A DNA stretch of 64,000 nucleotides, from assembly GCF_003268885.1 (NCBI RefSeq), contig NZ_QLSX01000002.1, positions 336,280-400,279 on the forward strand. The letters run 5' to 3'. This DNA is from Onishia taeanensis. Its GTDB lineage: Bacteria; Pseudomonadota; Gammaproteobacteria; Pseudomonadales; Halomonadaceae. Numbering within the stretch: position 1 is the stretch's first letter; every line of letters starts with the position of its first letter. The position numbers and the translations under genes are program-made. The notes beneath the pieces were generated by a model. That model had not been told where the DNA came from. It saw only the letters and a program-made list of their open reading frames with translations, and ran no database searches. Positions 1 to 19,220 of this stretch are shown here, in pieces.

Positions 1-2541
1 GAGGTGCTGCTGTTCTATCGGATGGGGGACTTCTATGAGCTGTTCTTCGACGACGCCAAGCGCGCCGCCGCCCTGCTCGACATTACCCTGACCCAGCGCG
101 GCCAGTCGGCGGGCAAGCCCATTCCCATGGCCGGTGTGCCCTACCACAGCGCCGAGGGCTACCTGGCGCGGCTGGTCAAGGCCGGCGAGTCGGTGGCGAT
201 CTGCGAGCAAATCGGCGATCCGGCCACCAGCAAGGGTCCGGTGGAGCGAAAAGTGGTGCGCATCGTCACCCCCGGCACCCTCTATGACGAGGCGCTGCTC
301 GATGCCAACCGCGACAACCTGGTGCTGGCCGCCTATCCGCGGGGCGAGACCTGGGGCATGGCCTGGCTGGAGCTTTCCAGCGGGCGCTTCAGTGTACTGG
401 AGGTCGAGGGCGAGGCCGAGATGCTCGCCGAGGTGCAGCGCCTCGACCCCGCCGAACTGCTGATTGCCGATAGCCAGGACCTTCCACCCTCGATTGCCGA
501 GCGCCGAGGCTTGCGCCGCCAGAGCGACTGGCTGTTCGATCTCGAATCCGCGACCCGCACTCTGTGCGACCAGTTCGCGGTACAGGACCTGCGCGGCTTC
601 GGCTGCGCCCACCTCGAGGCCGCCATGACCGCCGCGGGGGTGCTGATCGACTATGCCCGTGACACTCAGCGCTCCCAGCTGCCCCACGTGACCGCCATCG
701 GCGTCGAGAACCGGGACGACGCCGTGGTCATCGACGCCGCCAGCCGGCGCAACCTGGAGATCGACACCAACCTGGGCGGCAGCGGCGACAACACCCTGGC
801 CAGCGTGCTCGACACCACCGCCACCGCCATGGGCTCGCGGCTGATGAAGCGCTGGTTGAACCGGCCGCTGCACGACCGCCCGCGGGTGCTGGCCCGCCAG
901 GCCTCCGTGGCGCTGCTGCTCGACGACGAGGCCTTCGTGGCCCTGCGCGAAGACCTGAAGGCCATCGGCGACGTCGAGCGCATCCTGGCCCGGGTGGCGT
1001 TGCGCAGCGCGCGCCCCCGGGATCTGGCGCGGTTACGCGACGCCCTCAATGCCCTGCCCGGCCTCGAGGCGAGCCTCTCGGGCTTCGACGAGGGCACCGC
1101 GCTCGATGAGCTCAAGCGCCATATCCGCCCCTACCCTTCCCTTGCCGAGACGCTGACCCGGGCACTGGTCGAGAATCCGCCGGTGGTGATCCGCGATGGT
1201 GGCGTGATCGCCACCGGATATGACGAGGAGCTCGACGAGCAGCGGGGCCTGGCCGAAAACGCCGGTGACTACCTGATCCAATTGGAGGCTCGCGAGCGCG
1301 AGCGCACCGGCCTTGCCGGCCTCAAGGTCGGCTATAACCGCGTACACGGCTACTATATCGAGATTCCCCGCGCTCAGGCCCGAGAGGCACCGGCGGACTA
1401 TATCCGCCGCCAGACGCTGAAGAACGCCGAGCGCTTTATCATTCCCGAGCTCAAGGAGTTCGAGGACAAGGCGCTGTCGGCCAAGTCCCGAGCGCTGGGT
1501 CGCGAGAAATTGCTTTATGAAGCACTGCTCGACACCCTAGGCGCCGAGCTCGACGCCCTGCAGCAGTCCGGCAGGGCGCTGGCCAGCCTCGACGTGCTGG
1601 CAAGCTTCGCCGAGCGCGCCCAGGCGCTGGACTTCGTGCGCCCGACCCTCACCGAGGCACCGGGCATCAATATTCAGGGCGGACGCCATCCGGTGGTCGA
1701 ACATGTCAGCGAGGCGCCCTTCGTGCCCAACGACCTGGCCCTCGACGACAGCCGACGCATGCTGGTGATCACCGGCCCCAACATGGGCGGTAAGTCGACC
1801 TACATGCGTCAGGCCGCGCTGATCACCCTGCTGGCCCATACCGGCAGCTTCGTGCCCGCCGATGCGGCCGAGATCGGCCCGGTGGATCGCATCTTCACCC
1901 GCATCGGCTCCTCGGATGATCTGGCCGGTGGCCGCTCGACCTTCATGGTCGAGATGACCGAGACGGCCAACATCCTGCACAACGCCAGCGACAAGAGCCT
2001 GGTGCTGATGGACGAGATCGGTCGCGGCACCTCGACCTTCGACGGTCTGTCGCTGGCCTGGGCCAGCGCCGAGCACCTGACCCGCTCGCGAGCCTTCACG
2101 CTCTTTGCCACCCACTATTTCGAGATGACCGCCCTGCCCGATCAGGCGCCGGGCGTCGCCAACGTGCACCTGACCGCCGCCGAGCACAAGGACGGCATCG
2201 TCTTCATGCACCGGGTGGAAGATGGCCCGGCGAGCCAGAGCTATGGCCTGCAGGTGGCCCAACTGGCCGGGGTGCCCCAGCACGTGATCGCCCGGGCCCG
2301 CGAGAAGCTCGCCCTACTCGAACAGCAGGAAGTCGACCAGGGCCAGCGCCAGACGCCCCTGGCCGAGCCGGCAGCGGATAACGGTGCGAGTGTGGCGCCT
2401 TCGGCACCGGCGCCGCGCCAGGATGACCTGTTCGCCAGCACGCCGCACCCACTGCTCGACGAACTGGCCGGCCTGGATGTCGACGGTCTGAGCCCACGCC
2501 AGGCCCTGGAACTGCTTTATAGATGGCGCGAGAAGGTCTAG
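1..2541 (+). CDS. mutS: DNA mismatch repair ATPase MutS (5' end cut off by window)
   Basis: MutS recognises mismatches and small loops in newly replicated DNA and recruits MutL. The reading frame is open from base 1 and begins just before the [13 protein letters not shown] motif of the mismatch-binding domain I, so only the first 15-25 residues are missing. The Walker A motif GPNMGGKST lies near base 1775 and the Walker B/signature [12 protein letters not shown] near 2010-2045. The C-terminal linker is low in complexity, and the end (LLYRWREKV) matches the MutS dimerisation tail. The remaining 846 residues fit the usual length of about 855. The downstream ferredoxin gene is the usual neighbour in Pseudomonas-like genomes. 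Confidence 0.97.
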   Translation, partial: EVLLFYRMGDFYELFFDDAKRAAALLDITLTQRGQSAGKPIPMAGVPYHSAEGYLARLVKAGESVAICEQIGDPATSKGPVERKVVRIVTPGTLYDEALLDANRDNLVLAAYPRGETWGMAWLELSSGRFSVLEVEGEAEMLAEVQRLDPAELLIADSQDLPPSIAERRGLRRQSDWLFDLESATRTLCDQFAVQDLRGFGCAHLEAAMTAAGVLIDYARDTQRSQLPHVTAIGVENRDDAVVIDAASRRNLEIDTNLGGSGDNTLASVLDTTATAMGSRLMKRWLNRPLHDRPRVLARQASVALLLDDEAFVALREDLKAIGDVERILARVALRSARPRDLARLRDALNALPGLEASLSGFDEGTALDELKRHIRPYPSLAETLTRALVENPPVVIRDGGVIATGYDEELDEQRGLAENAGDYLIQLEARERERTGLAGLKVGYNRVHGYYIEIPRAQAREAPADYIRRQTLKNAERFIIPELKEFEDKALSAKSRALGREKLLYEALLDTLGAELDALQQSGRALASLDVLASFAERAQALDFVRPTLTEAPGINIQGGRHPVVEHVSEAPFVPNDLALDDSRRMLVITGPNMGGKSTYMRQAALITLLAHTGSFVPADAAEIGPVDRIFTRIGSSDDLAGGRSTFMVEMTETANILHNASDKSLVLMDEIGRGTSTFDGLSLAWASAEHLTRSRAFTLFATHYFEMTALPDQAPGVANVHLTAAEHKDGIVFMHRVEDGPASQSYGLQVAQLAGVPQHVIARAREKLALLEQQEVDQGQRQTPLAEPAADNGASVAPSAPAPRQDDLFASTPHPLLDELAGLDVDGLSPRQALELLYRWREKV

Positions 2542-2867
2542 GGGCCTGGGCAGAGGCGCCCCAGGCGTGCACCGACCAAGGCACCAGGTCGATGATCCAG
2601 ACAAGCCGACGGTCAGTTGAACGGGCCGACACGATCAACGGGTAAAGTGCCCGGAACGCAGCTCAACGGGCATGGATTAATGCCGAAACGTTCTGCCCGC
2701 CGGCCGCTGCGATGACTTGCTGGCCCTGCACGCCACGACTAGAATATTCGCCCATTAGAATGGCGGCTTCTAATGATCAAGCCGCTTATAACTAGACTAG
2801 TCAAACGACTCACTCAGAGGCCCGGCGAGTCATCGAGCCCCTGACAGCTAACGATCGAGGAAGCCCC
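2542..2867. other. Intergenic region mutS-fdxA
   Basis: No open reading frame here looks real. A 7-bp hairpin (2544-2550 with 2560-2566) directly follows the mutS stop but has no T-run, so it is at best a weak terminator. The second half is AT-richer and holds the dyad and putative -10 element described separately. Confidence 0.5.
2753..2792 (+). promoter_or_regulatory. Perfect 8-bp dyad and putative -10 element upstream of fdxA
   Basis: CATTAGAA and TTCTAATG form a perfect inverted repeat (2753-2760 and 2768-2775) with a 7-base spacer. A TATAAC hexamer follows at 2787-2792, and the dyad covers the place of the -35 element, where no good hexamer is seen. This arrangement would fit an operator or activator site controlling fdxA. 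The regulator is not identifiable from sequence alone. Confidence 0.35.
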
Positions 2868-3191
2868 ATGACATTCGTCGTCACCGAAAACTGCATCAAG
2901 TGCAAGTACACCGACTGCGTGGAGGTCTGCCCGGTAGACTGCTTCTACGAAGGTCCCAACTTCCTGGTCATCCACCCCGACGAGTGCATCGATTGCGCTC
3001 TCTGTGAGCCGGAATGTCCTGCTGAGGCCATCTTCTCCGAGGACGAGCTCCCTGAGGGCCAGCAGGAGTTCATCGAGCTCAACGCCGAGCTGGCCGAGGT
3101 CTGGCCGAACATCGCCGAGAAGACAGACCCGCTGCCCGACGCCGAGGAGTGGGATGGCAAAAGCGGCAAGAAGGAACTGCTCGAGCGCTGA
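2868..3191 (+). CDS. fdxA: 7Fe ferredoxin FdxA ([3Fe-4S][4Fe-4S])
   Basis: This is a small soluble electron carrier of the Azotobacter FdI / FdxA family with 107 residues, the normal length. Cysteines 9, 17, 21 and 50 would bind the 3Fe-4S cluster, and 40, 43, 46 and 25 the 4Fe-4S cluster. The two CP motifs (Cys21-Pro22 and Cys50-Pro51) are intact. The acidic C-terminal half is typical of the family. GAGGAAG stands before the ATG as ribosome binding site. The gene is followed by a strong intrinsic terminator, so it is probably monocistronic. Its physiological partner cannot be told from the sequence. Confidence 0.96.
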   Translation: MTFVVTENCIKCKYTDCVEVCPVDCFYEGPNFLVIHPDECIDCALCEPECPAEAIFSEDELPEGQQEFIELNAELAEVWPNIAEKTDPLPDAEEWDGKSGKKELLER

Positions 3192-3218
3192 GACAGTGCC
3201 GTCAAGGCATGCTTCACG

Positions 3219-3252
3219 AAAAAGGGCCGGCGAGAAATCGCCGGCCCTTTTT
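3219..3252 (+). terminator. Intrinsic terminator of fdxA
   Basis: A 15-base perfect inverted repeat (3219-3233 with 3238-3252) has a GAAA loop and a GC-rich core. It is flanked by an A-run on the left and a T-run on the right, so it could also stop transcription in the opposite direction. Confidence 0.9.
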
Positions 3253-3410
3253 CATGCTGCCCCGTCCCGAATAGCGCGGAGGGTGCAGGTGATTGGCGCA
3301 TGCGCGTCTAAAAACACGGCTGCCGCGCCACCAGAAATCGGTTCGAGTCGTCAGCTGCTTGACTGGCACGCCTCAATTTGCGTGCAGACAAACGTATAAA
3401 AAACGGACAC

Positions 3411-3434
3411 AAAAAAGGCGACCCGAAGGTCGCC
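3411..3434 (-). terminator. Intrinsic terminator of the CsrB-like RNA
   Basis: On the minus strand a perfect 7-bp stem (3428-3434 with 3417-3423) with a 4-base loop is followed by six T residues. It fixes the 3' end of the small RNA. Confidence 0.9.
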
Positions 3435-3653
3435 CGCTCCTAGCCGTTCCTTGAGCATGTCCCTATGCTCGACTCCTGAGGTGACTTCCTTGCCCGGGAA
3501 CGACCTCCTGTCGTACCAGGCGCACCCGACTACCATCCCGTTGCATCCTGCCGGGAAAGCATCCTGCTTTCCCACATCCCACGCACAGTGTGGCCGCTAT
3601 GGCAGGGTTCTCAAGTCGGCCAATGGAGGAGAAGACACCCTGCTCCTTATGCA
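3411..3653 (-). ncRNA. CsrB/RsmZ-family CsrA-sequestering small RNA
   Basis: The minus strand carries 11 GGA motifs within about 240 bases (variants of CAGGAUG, AGGGAC and AAGGAAC). Several sit in hairpin loops. 3553-3573 forms an 8-bp stem with loop AGGAU; 3500-3514 a 5-bp stem with loop AGGAG; 3453-3470 a 6-bp stem with loop AGGGAC. The transcript would end at an intrinsic terminator (3411-3434). No protein frame is convincing. Multiple loop-presented GGA motifs are the hallmark of RNAs that titrate the translational regulator CsrA/RsmA. In Pseudomonas, rsmZ also lies next to fdxA, which supports the call. The 5' end is inferred from a putative -10, so it is approximate. The exact Rfam family is not decided. 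Confidence 0.82.
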
Positions 3654-3659
3654 TCAGTC

Positions 3660-3665
3660 ATCTAA
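3660..3665 (-). promoter_or_regulatory. Putative -10 element of the CsrB-like RNA
   Basis: TTAGAT on the minus strand would place the start site near 3653. No good -35 hexamer stands 17 bases upstream, as expected for an activator-dependent promoter. The upstream stretch to about 3735 is markedly AT-rich compared with the surrounding genome. Confidence 0.4.
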
Positions 3666-3753
3666 AAGATCATTAATTTCAAAATCTTAAATAAAAACAA
3701 GCGTTTCAAGAGCGATCATTTATTGATCAAAGTCATGTATATCGGGGGCAAGT

Positions 3754-3771
3754 TGTCGGTAATCTCTTACA
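3754..3771 (-). promoter_or_regulatory. Candidate GacA/UvrY upstream activating site
   Basis: Minus-strand sequence TGTAAG-N6-CCGACA compares with the known GacA site TGTAAG-N6-CTTACA. The first half is perfect and the second keeps four of six bases. It lies about 110 bases upstream of the inferred start of the CsrB-like RNA, separated from it by an AT-rich linker, as in Gac-controlled rsm genes. Confidence 0.5.
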
Positions 3772-3823
3772 CGCAATGAGGACATGAGGCGCACTCGCTA
3801 TAGCGCATAGCATCGCCAGACAC

Positions 3824-3851
3824 AAAAAAAAGGCGCCCACGGGCGCCTTTT
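3824..3851 (-). terminator. Intrinsic terminator of the pyrG-kdsA-eno unit
   Basis: The inverted repeat GGCGCCC / GGGCGCC (3832-3838 with 3841-3847) is followed on the minus strand by eight T residues, 40 bases after the eno stop codon. The four T residues on the other side make it potentially bidirectional. Confidence 0.88.
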
Positions 3852-3890
3852 CGTCTTACCTTTCATGTCATGTCACTGAGCGTAGCGAGC

Positions 3891-5240
<1,350 letters not shown>

Positions 5241-5369
5241 TCACGGCTCCGCTCGTAAAGGGTCTATCGACCACCATCTTGTCGAAAACAGACGTCTATC
5301 GGGAACTGCATGCAAGAGCGGATAGACGACCCGCCGGAACGCCGGACCGCCGGACCGCCTTTGCTTGGC

Positions 5370-9654
<4,285 letters not shown>

Positions 9655-9720
9655 TCAGGGCGGGGCCGCTTGGCGCCCCCGCCGGGACGCGGCCCTTATT
9701 CAGGGCCGCCGGGACTCGGC

Positions 9721-14172
<4,452 letters not shown>

Positions 14173-14705
14173 GGGCGCGCCTCATCAATATTCAGTAGTC
14201 TTGTGTCCAGACGGCATTAACGATATATTTATCGGTTTTTCGTTATTTGCATATCGTTGCCAAGTGCCGTTTTCTGGCGCCGAAAAAGGCTAACCAGCAT
14301 AGCCAGCCCCCTCTTCCGGCGCAATTCCCCACCCGCCTCGACGCCTAAAAAACCGCCGCAAAACGGCACCTTAGCGCATCTTTTGGGCAAAAAACCCTGA
14401 CAGGTCAACCACTTGGCCCCAGTCCGCACGACAAGCTCATCAACATAGACTTTGGTCGCAAAAAGCCGCACAAGGGCATGCCAATCATGCATAAGGCATG
14501 CGAGTTACTTTCTGCTTGTCGACAGTCTGTCATCGTTGGAGCGGTACTCCAGGCCGTTCACTGCCCAAGCCTTGCCGATCATTTTTGTCGCCGATACAGC
14601 ACAGGTCCAGCTACGAGCCCAGCCACAAAAAAGGCGCCCGTGAAACACGGACGCCTGATCATCAGCGTGGCGATAGACGCCCGCAGCCTCTGGCAGCGGC
14701 ACCCC
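14173..14705. other. Intergenic region gltB-aroB
   Basis: This 533-base gene-free stretch must hold the gltB promoter. It contains several short inverted repeats, including CGATA-N4-TATCG at 14221-14234 and GCATGCC/GGCATGC at 14476-14482 and 14495-14501. The aroB terminator is at its right end. AT content is raised around 14205-14250. No promoter hexamer pair is clear enough to name, and no convincing protein or RNA gene is seen. Confidence 0.5.
14627..14655 (-). terminator. Intrinsic terminator of the pil-aroKB unit
   Basis: On the minus strand a 10-position stem with one mismatch (14646-14655 with 14633-14642) and loop TTT is followed by six T residues, 50 bases after the aroB stop. Confidence 0.85.
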
Positions 14706-15809
14706 CTAGCGACGGGGGAAGTCCGCCAGCAGCCTCTCGAGCATCTCGGCCGGGGTCGCATCGTGCAGGCAGGCATCACCGAGGCTTCGCAACAGCACCA
14801 GACGAAGCCGGGCGTCGATGTTCTTCTTGTCCAGTCGCATCACGGCCAGGAAGTCCTCCACGCCCATGTCCTCGGGCGCCGCCAGCGGAAGGCCGGCAGC
14901 GGCGATGACCGCCGCCGCCCTCTCCACTTCGTCCTGGGTTAACCAGCCCAGACGCTGCGAGAGCTCGGCGGCCATCAGCATGCCGGTACCCACCGCCTCG
15001 CCGTGCAGCCAGGCGCCATAACCCTGGTGCGCCTCGATAGCATGGCCGAAGGTGTGCCCCAAATTGAGCAGCGCTCGGGCGCCCTGCTCGGTCTCATCAG
15101 CAGCCACCACCTCGGCCTTGATGGCGCAGCTTCTATAGATCGCTTCGCGCAGTGCGCCGCCGTCAAGGCCACGCAGCGCATCCATCCGCGCCTCGAGCCA
15201 GGCCAGGAACTCGAGATCGCGAATCAGGCCGTACTTGATCACCTCGGCGAGCCCCGCCGAGAGTTCCCGGGATGGCAGGGTAGCGAGAGTATCGGTATCG
15301 ATCAGCACCGCCTTGGGCTGCCAAAAGGCGCCGATCATGTTCTTGCCTCGAGGGTGGTTCACCCCGGTCTTGCCCCCGACCGAGGAATCGACCTGAGAGA
15401 GCAGCGTCGTCGGGACCTGAATGAAGGCGACGCCGCGCTGATAGCAGGCCGCGGCATAGCCCGTCATGTCGCCGATCACACCGCCCCCCAGGGCAATCAG
15501 GGTGCAGCGACGGTTGAAGCCGGCGGCCAGCAGGGCATCCCAGATGCGGGCCACCGACTCCAGGGTCTTGGTGTGTTCACCGTCCGGCAGTATCACCTCA
15601 TCGACCTCGAGATCCTCGGGCAGTCCCCGCTTGAAGGCCTCGAGATAGAGCGGTGCGACCGTCTCGTTGGTGACGATCATCACCTGGCGACCGGCGAGAT
15701 AAGGGGTGAGGGCATCGGGGCGACCCAGCAGGCCGGGGCCGATATGGATCGGGTAACTGCGCTCGTCGAGCGCCACGCTGAGGGTGCGAATAGCGGCGGA
15801 TTGGGGCAT
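14706..15809 (-). CDS. aroB: 3-dehydroquinate synthase
   Basis: AroB converts DAHP to 3-dehydroquinate, the second step of the shikimate pathway, using NAD and a divalent metal. The 367-residue protein shows the [28 protein letters not shown] and [21 protein letters not shown] segments that form the NAD and substrate sites. Its length is typical. It follows aroK by 37 bases and ends in a strong terminator. The coupling of aroKB to the pilMNOPQ genes is conserved in gammaproteobacteria. Confidence 0.98.
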   Translation of the reverse strand: MPQSAAIRTLSVALDERSYPIHIGPGLLGRPDALTPYLAGRQVMIVTNETVAPLYLEAFKRGLPEDLEVDEVILPDGEHTKTLESVARIWDALLAAGFNRRCTLIALGGGVIGDMTGYAAACYQRGVAFIQVPTTLLSQVDSSVGGKTGVNHPRGKNMIGAFWQPKAVLIDTDTLATLPSRELSAGLAEVIKYGLIRDLEFLAWLEARMDALRGLDGGALREAIYRSCAIKAEVVAADETEQGARALLNLGHTFGHAIEAHQGYGAWLHGEAVGTGMLMAAELSQRLGWLTQDEVERAAAVIAAAGLPLAAPEDMGVEDFLAVMRLDKKNIDARLRLVLLRSLGDACLHDATPAEMLERLLADFPRR

Positions 15810-15846
15810 GGAAAAGACTCGGTTAAGAGGTGCAGCAAGGGCCCCG

Positions 15847-16395
15847 TCAGGCCTTGCAGGACATCAGCGGGTCGAGCTGGCGACTCACGCGGCGCACGAT
15901 TTCGCCAACCACCGCCTTGGGGCCGCGGCGATCGGTGCGCACCACCAGATCAGCGGTCGCCCGATACAGCGGGTCGCGGCGGGTGAACAGGGTGCGTAGC
16001 ACCTCTTCGCGATCGTCTCGCTGCAACAGCGGCCGATTGCGGTCGCGCGCGGTGCGCTTCAACTGCTGCTCGACGGTCGTATAGAGATAGATCACCGTGC
16101 CACGCTCGCGCAGCGCGCGGCGATTGGCCTCGCGCATCACCGCGCCGCCACCGGTGGCCATGACCACACCGCGATACTGTGTCAGCTCACCGATCACCTG
16201 CTGCTCACGCTCGCGAAAGCCGGCTTCACCTTCCACATCGAAGATCCAGGGGATATCGGCACCGCAGCGGGCCTGAATCTCGTGGTCGCTATCGAAGAAC
16301 TCACGGCGCAGCTCGGCCGCCAGCAGGCGGCCGATGGTGCTTTTACCGGCCCCCATGGGGCCGATCAGAAAGAAGTTGGGGAGATCGTCCTGCAT
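15847..16395 (-). CDS. aroK: Shikimate kinase
   Basis: AroK phosphorylates shikimate to shikimate 3-phosphate with ATP. The 182-residue NMP-kinase-fold protein has the Walker A motif GPMGAGKST near its N-terminus and the substrate-binding DSDHEIQ and FREREQQVI segments. Its ATG shares one base with the pilQ stop codon (TGATG), which indicates translational coupling to pilQ. Confidence 0.97.
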   Translation of the reverse strand: MQDDLPNFFLIGPMGAGKSTIGRLLAAELRREFFDSDHEIQARCGADIPWIFDVEGEAGFREREQQVIGELTQYRGVVMATGGGAVMREANRRALRERGTVIYLYTTVEQQLKRTARDRNRPLLQRDDREEVLRTLFTRRDPLYRATADLVVRTDRRGPKAVVGEIVRRVSRQLDPLMSCKA

Positions 16396-18449
16396 CAGCG
16401 AAGGGCCAGCCTGTCCTCGAGAATCCTTGGAGTAATGAATACCAGCAACTCTACCTTCTCGTTCTGCTCTTGGGTATAGCGGAACAGCTGGCCGAGCACC
16501 GGCAGATCACCCAGGAAAGGGGTCTTGGCCAGACTGCGCAGCTCCTCGGTGGTGAGGATGCCGCCCAGCACCACCGTTTCGCCGTTATCGACCAGCACCT
16601 GAGTCTCGATCTGGTTGGTATCGATAGCCGGCGCACCGTCATAGCTCTGATCGGAGACGGTATCGTTGTTGATGGCCAGATCCATGATCACACGATTGTC
16701 CGGAGTGATCTGCGGCGTGACCTCAAGTGACAGCACCGCCTCCTTGAACTCGGTGTTGGTGGCGCCGCTGGAGGTCGCCTCCTGATAGGGGATCTCCTGA
16801 CCCTGCTTGATGATCGCGGTGCGCTGATTGGCGGTGATCACCCGTGGCTGGGAGATGGTCTGGCTCTTGTTCTCGGTTTCCAGCGCATTGAGCTCTAGAT
16901 CGAGCAGCACGTCACCGGACAGGTAGCCAAAGGAGAAGCTGGTCGAGGCGGTATTGGTGCTGCCCATATCGACCGCCAGGCCACCGTTGCTGGCGACGCC
17001 GGTAGAGGCCCCGCTCAGGTTGGCGCTGCTGCCGTTGCCGAGCACGCCATTGATGCTATCGGTCGACGACATTCCCCAGTTGACGCCCAACTCCTGGGTG
17101 ACGCCATCCCTCGCGATGACGATTCGCGCTTCGATCTGGACCTGGCGCACGGCGACGTCCAGCTTCTCGACGGTGCGCAGGATCTCGCGGATCTGTTCGG
17201 CGGTGTCTTGGATCAGCAGGGTATTGGTGCGCGCATCGACGCTGACGCGGCCACGCTCGGTGAGCAGGCCGAAGCCTTCGCCGCCACGTAGCAACTTGGC
17301 CAGATCGGCGGCCTTGGCGTACTTAACCTCCACGTATTCCGTGGTCAGCGGGGCGAGCACCTGCATCTGCTTTCGGGCCTCGATCTCCTGGCGCTCGATG
17401 TTGGCAAGCTCACTGGCGGGTGCCACCACGATCACATTGCCCTCGCGACGACTGGCGAGACCATGGCTCTTGAGCACCAGCTCAAGAGCCTGGTCCCAGG
17501 GCACATCATCGAGATTGAGGGTGACCCGGCCGCTGACGCTGTCGCTTGCCACCAGATTGAGACCACTGACATCGGAGATGATGGCCAACACGGCGCGCAC
17601 TTCGATGTCCTGGAAGTTCAGGCTGATACGCTCGCCCTGATAGCTGGTACGCGCCTCTTCGCGACCCGCCTGCTCCTCTCGCGTGACGGGACGCGCTTCG
17701 ACGATCAACTGGCGGCCCTGGAGCGTCGAGAACATCGCATAATTGCCCCGCGTGTCGATCGCCAGGCGCACGCCATTGGCGACCCGGCTCGGCACGACAC
17801 GCGTCATCGGCGTGCCGAAATCAGTGACATCGAGCACCTGATCCTGAGCCTCAGGCAAGTCGACATCGGGAAGCTCGGCAATGATGCTATTACCCGACTC
17901 ACGCACCTGGGAGGCAACCCCGGCCCGATCGAAGTTGACCACCAGTCTTCCTGCACCTTCGACGCCGCGTTGGAAGTCGAAGCTGGAGATTTGCGGCTCA
18001 CTGCTGACATCGTCAGACGCAGAGGCCGATGAGGCTTGTTCATTCGCCGCGGCGGCCGCTGGCGAGGCATCACCGCCGATCACCAACTCGAGACGATTCC
18101 CGACCTGTCGGGTGCGATAGGCCAGCGGCGCGTCGAGATCGAACACCAGCCGCGTACGCGAACCTGCCTCCAGCGTGATCAGCCGATCGACGCCGGCCAG
18201 ACCGATCTCACGACGGCGCTCGGCGAGGCCATTGGCGGTCTCGACCAGATCGATGCTCAACCGGGGGGGCGAGTCGAGTCGATAGCCGCGCACCTGGGGC
18301 ACGTCGCCATCGAAGCGCATGTCGACTTCCAGCTCACCGGCACTGCCCTGGCGAACCTCGAGCCCGGTCAGCGTCGACGCGGCCATAGCCGTGGCCGGAA
18401 GCCCCCAGGCCAGCATGAATGCCAGCAATACGCGCATCATGATTTGCAT
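16395..18449 (-). CDS. pilQ: Type IV pilus secretin PilQ
   Basis: PilQ forms the outer-membrane channel through which the type IV pilus passes, and it also serves DNA uptake in competent species. The 684-residue protein begins with a Sec signal peptide ending around ATAMAAS. Two AMIN domains follow (about residues 27-250), then a secretin/TonB short N-terminal domain, an NHN repeat and the C-terminal secretin pore domain. This last contains the conserved segment with [11 protein letters not shown]-like residues ([16 protein letters not shown]). It is the last pil gene of pilMNOPQ. Confidence 0.97.
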   Translation of the reverse strand: MQIMMRVLLAFMLAWGLPATAMAASTLTGLEVRQGSAGELEVDMRFDGDVPQVRGYRLDSPPRLSIDLVETANGLAERRREIGLAGVDRLITLEAGSRTRLVFDLDAPLAYRTRQVGNRLELVIGGDASPAAAAANEQASSASASDDVSSEPQISSFDFQRGVEGAGRLVVNFDRAGVASQVRESGNSIIAELPDVDLPEAQDQVLDVTDFGTPMTRVVPSRVANGVRLAIDTRGNYAMFSTLQGRQLIVEARPVTREEQAGREEARTSYQGERISLNFQDIEVRAVLAIISDVSGLNLVASDSVSGRVTLNLDDVPWDQALELVLKSHGLASRREGNVIVVAPASELANIERQEIEARKQMQVLAPLTTEYVEVKYAKAADLAKLLRGGEGFGLLTERGRVSVDARTNTLLIQDTAEQIREILRTVEKLDVAVRQVQIEARIVIARDGVTQELGVNWGMSSTDSINGVLGNGSSANLSGASTGVASNGGLAVDMGSTNTASTSFSFGYLSGDVLLDLELNALETENKSQTISQPRVITANQRTAIIKQGQEIPYQEATSSGATNTEFKEAVLSLEVTPQITPDNRVIMDLAINNDTVSDQSYDGAPAIDTNQIETQVLVDNGETVVLGGILTTEELRSLAKTPFLGDLPVLGQLFRYTQEQNEKVELLVFITPRILEDRLALR

Positions 18450-18497
18450 CGTCGTGTCCCTTGTTTCCTGCGTGGCACGGTCGTGTCTTCAGCCGGC

Positions 18498-19220
18498 CTA
18501 TTTCGTTGTAGGATCATCCAGCGTTAACTGACGCGTATGTTCGATCCAGCTGCCGCGCCCATTGTTGACGACTTCGACAAGCTGCACGGTACGCTCGGTG
18601 ATACTGACGATGCGGCCATAATCGGTGCCCATATGATCGCCGTTGGTCAGCCGGTGCACTTCACCACCGGGAGCCCGCACCAGCGCCGAGGGCCGGTTAC
18701 CCACACTCAAGGTACCCACCAAGCTCAGCTTGTCGAGCGGATAGGCCTCCAGTGGCTCCAGGGGGCGATCCGAATCAGGCGCCAGATCGATGGAACCTTC
18801 GGGTGCCGCCTCGGGCGCCGGCTGGCGAGCGAGGAAGGGACTTCGGCGGCTCGACTGATCGTAGTCTACGGTGTCGTAATGAGGCAGATCGGGCACTGGC
18901 GGCAACTCAAGCCCACTGGGGTCAGCTCGCAGGTCGCCCAGTTTGTTATCCAGCCCGGAGAGGTCGGGTTCGCCACACCCCGTCAACGACAAGCCGAGAG
19001 CCAGCGACACCGCGAAAGCCCGAGGCTTGAAAGCTCGGAGCATGAAAGCCCGGGATGCCAAAGCCCGAGGAAAACATTCTCGCAACAACAGGCCCGCCCC
19101 TGAACGCTGCTGCCCACACCGCTGCGACCGCCTCAGCACTGCTCGCCCCTGCTGAAAGGATAAACGGTGAAAGAGGGCGCGAAAGAAGGAAGTGGCATCA
19201 ATATCCATGCATTGGCTCAT
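18498..19220 (-). CDS. pilP: Type IV pilus lipoprotein PilP (long N-terminal extension)
   Basis: PilP is the inner-membrane lipoprotein that joins the PilN/PilO complex to PilQ. The family core is clear: a lipobox LTGC, a disordered linker, then the beta-domain from about LDKLSLVGTL to the end. The start is unusual. The ATG at 19220 overlaps the pilO stop (ATGA) and has a perfect AAGGAGG 7 bases upstream, giving 240 residues. The signal peptide, however, only begins at Met60 (19043), which would give 181 residues, the normal family length, but with a poor ribosome site. The extra 59 residues are arginine-rich, resemble no known domain, and end in 5-residue repeats made by a 15-bp minisatellite. 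I use the upstream start on ribosome-site evidence. Confidence 0.88.
   Translation of the reverse strand: MSQCMDIDATSFFRALFHRLSFQQGRAVLRRSQRCGQQRSGAGLLLRECFPRALASRAFMLRAFKPRAFAVSLALGLSLTGCGEPDLSGLDNKLGDLRADPSGLELPPVPDLPHYDTVDYDQSSRRSPFLARQPAPEAAPEGSIDLAPDSDRPLEPLEAYPLDKLSLVGTLSVGNRPSALVRAPGGEVHRLTNGDHMGTDYGRIVSITERTVQLVEVVNNGRGSWIEHTRQLTLDDPTTK
19014..19073. repeat. 15-bp tandem repeat, four copies, in the 5' part of pilP
   Basis: Four consecutive 15-base units at 19014, 19029, 19044 and 19059 share the core AAAGCcCGgG. On the coding strand they encode five-residue units with RAF/RAL. They straddle the internal Met60 start and the beginning of the lipoprotein signal peptide. The unit is a multiple of three, so copy-number change would keep the frame. 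Confidence 0.8.

Noticed and set aside
14237-14263. Sigma54-like sequence upstream of gltB
   Set aside because: A TGGCA and a TGC element are present, but the GG-GC spacing is one base short, which abolishes sigma54 promoters.
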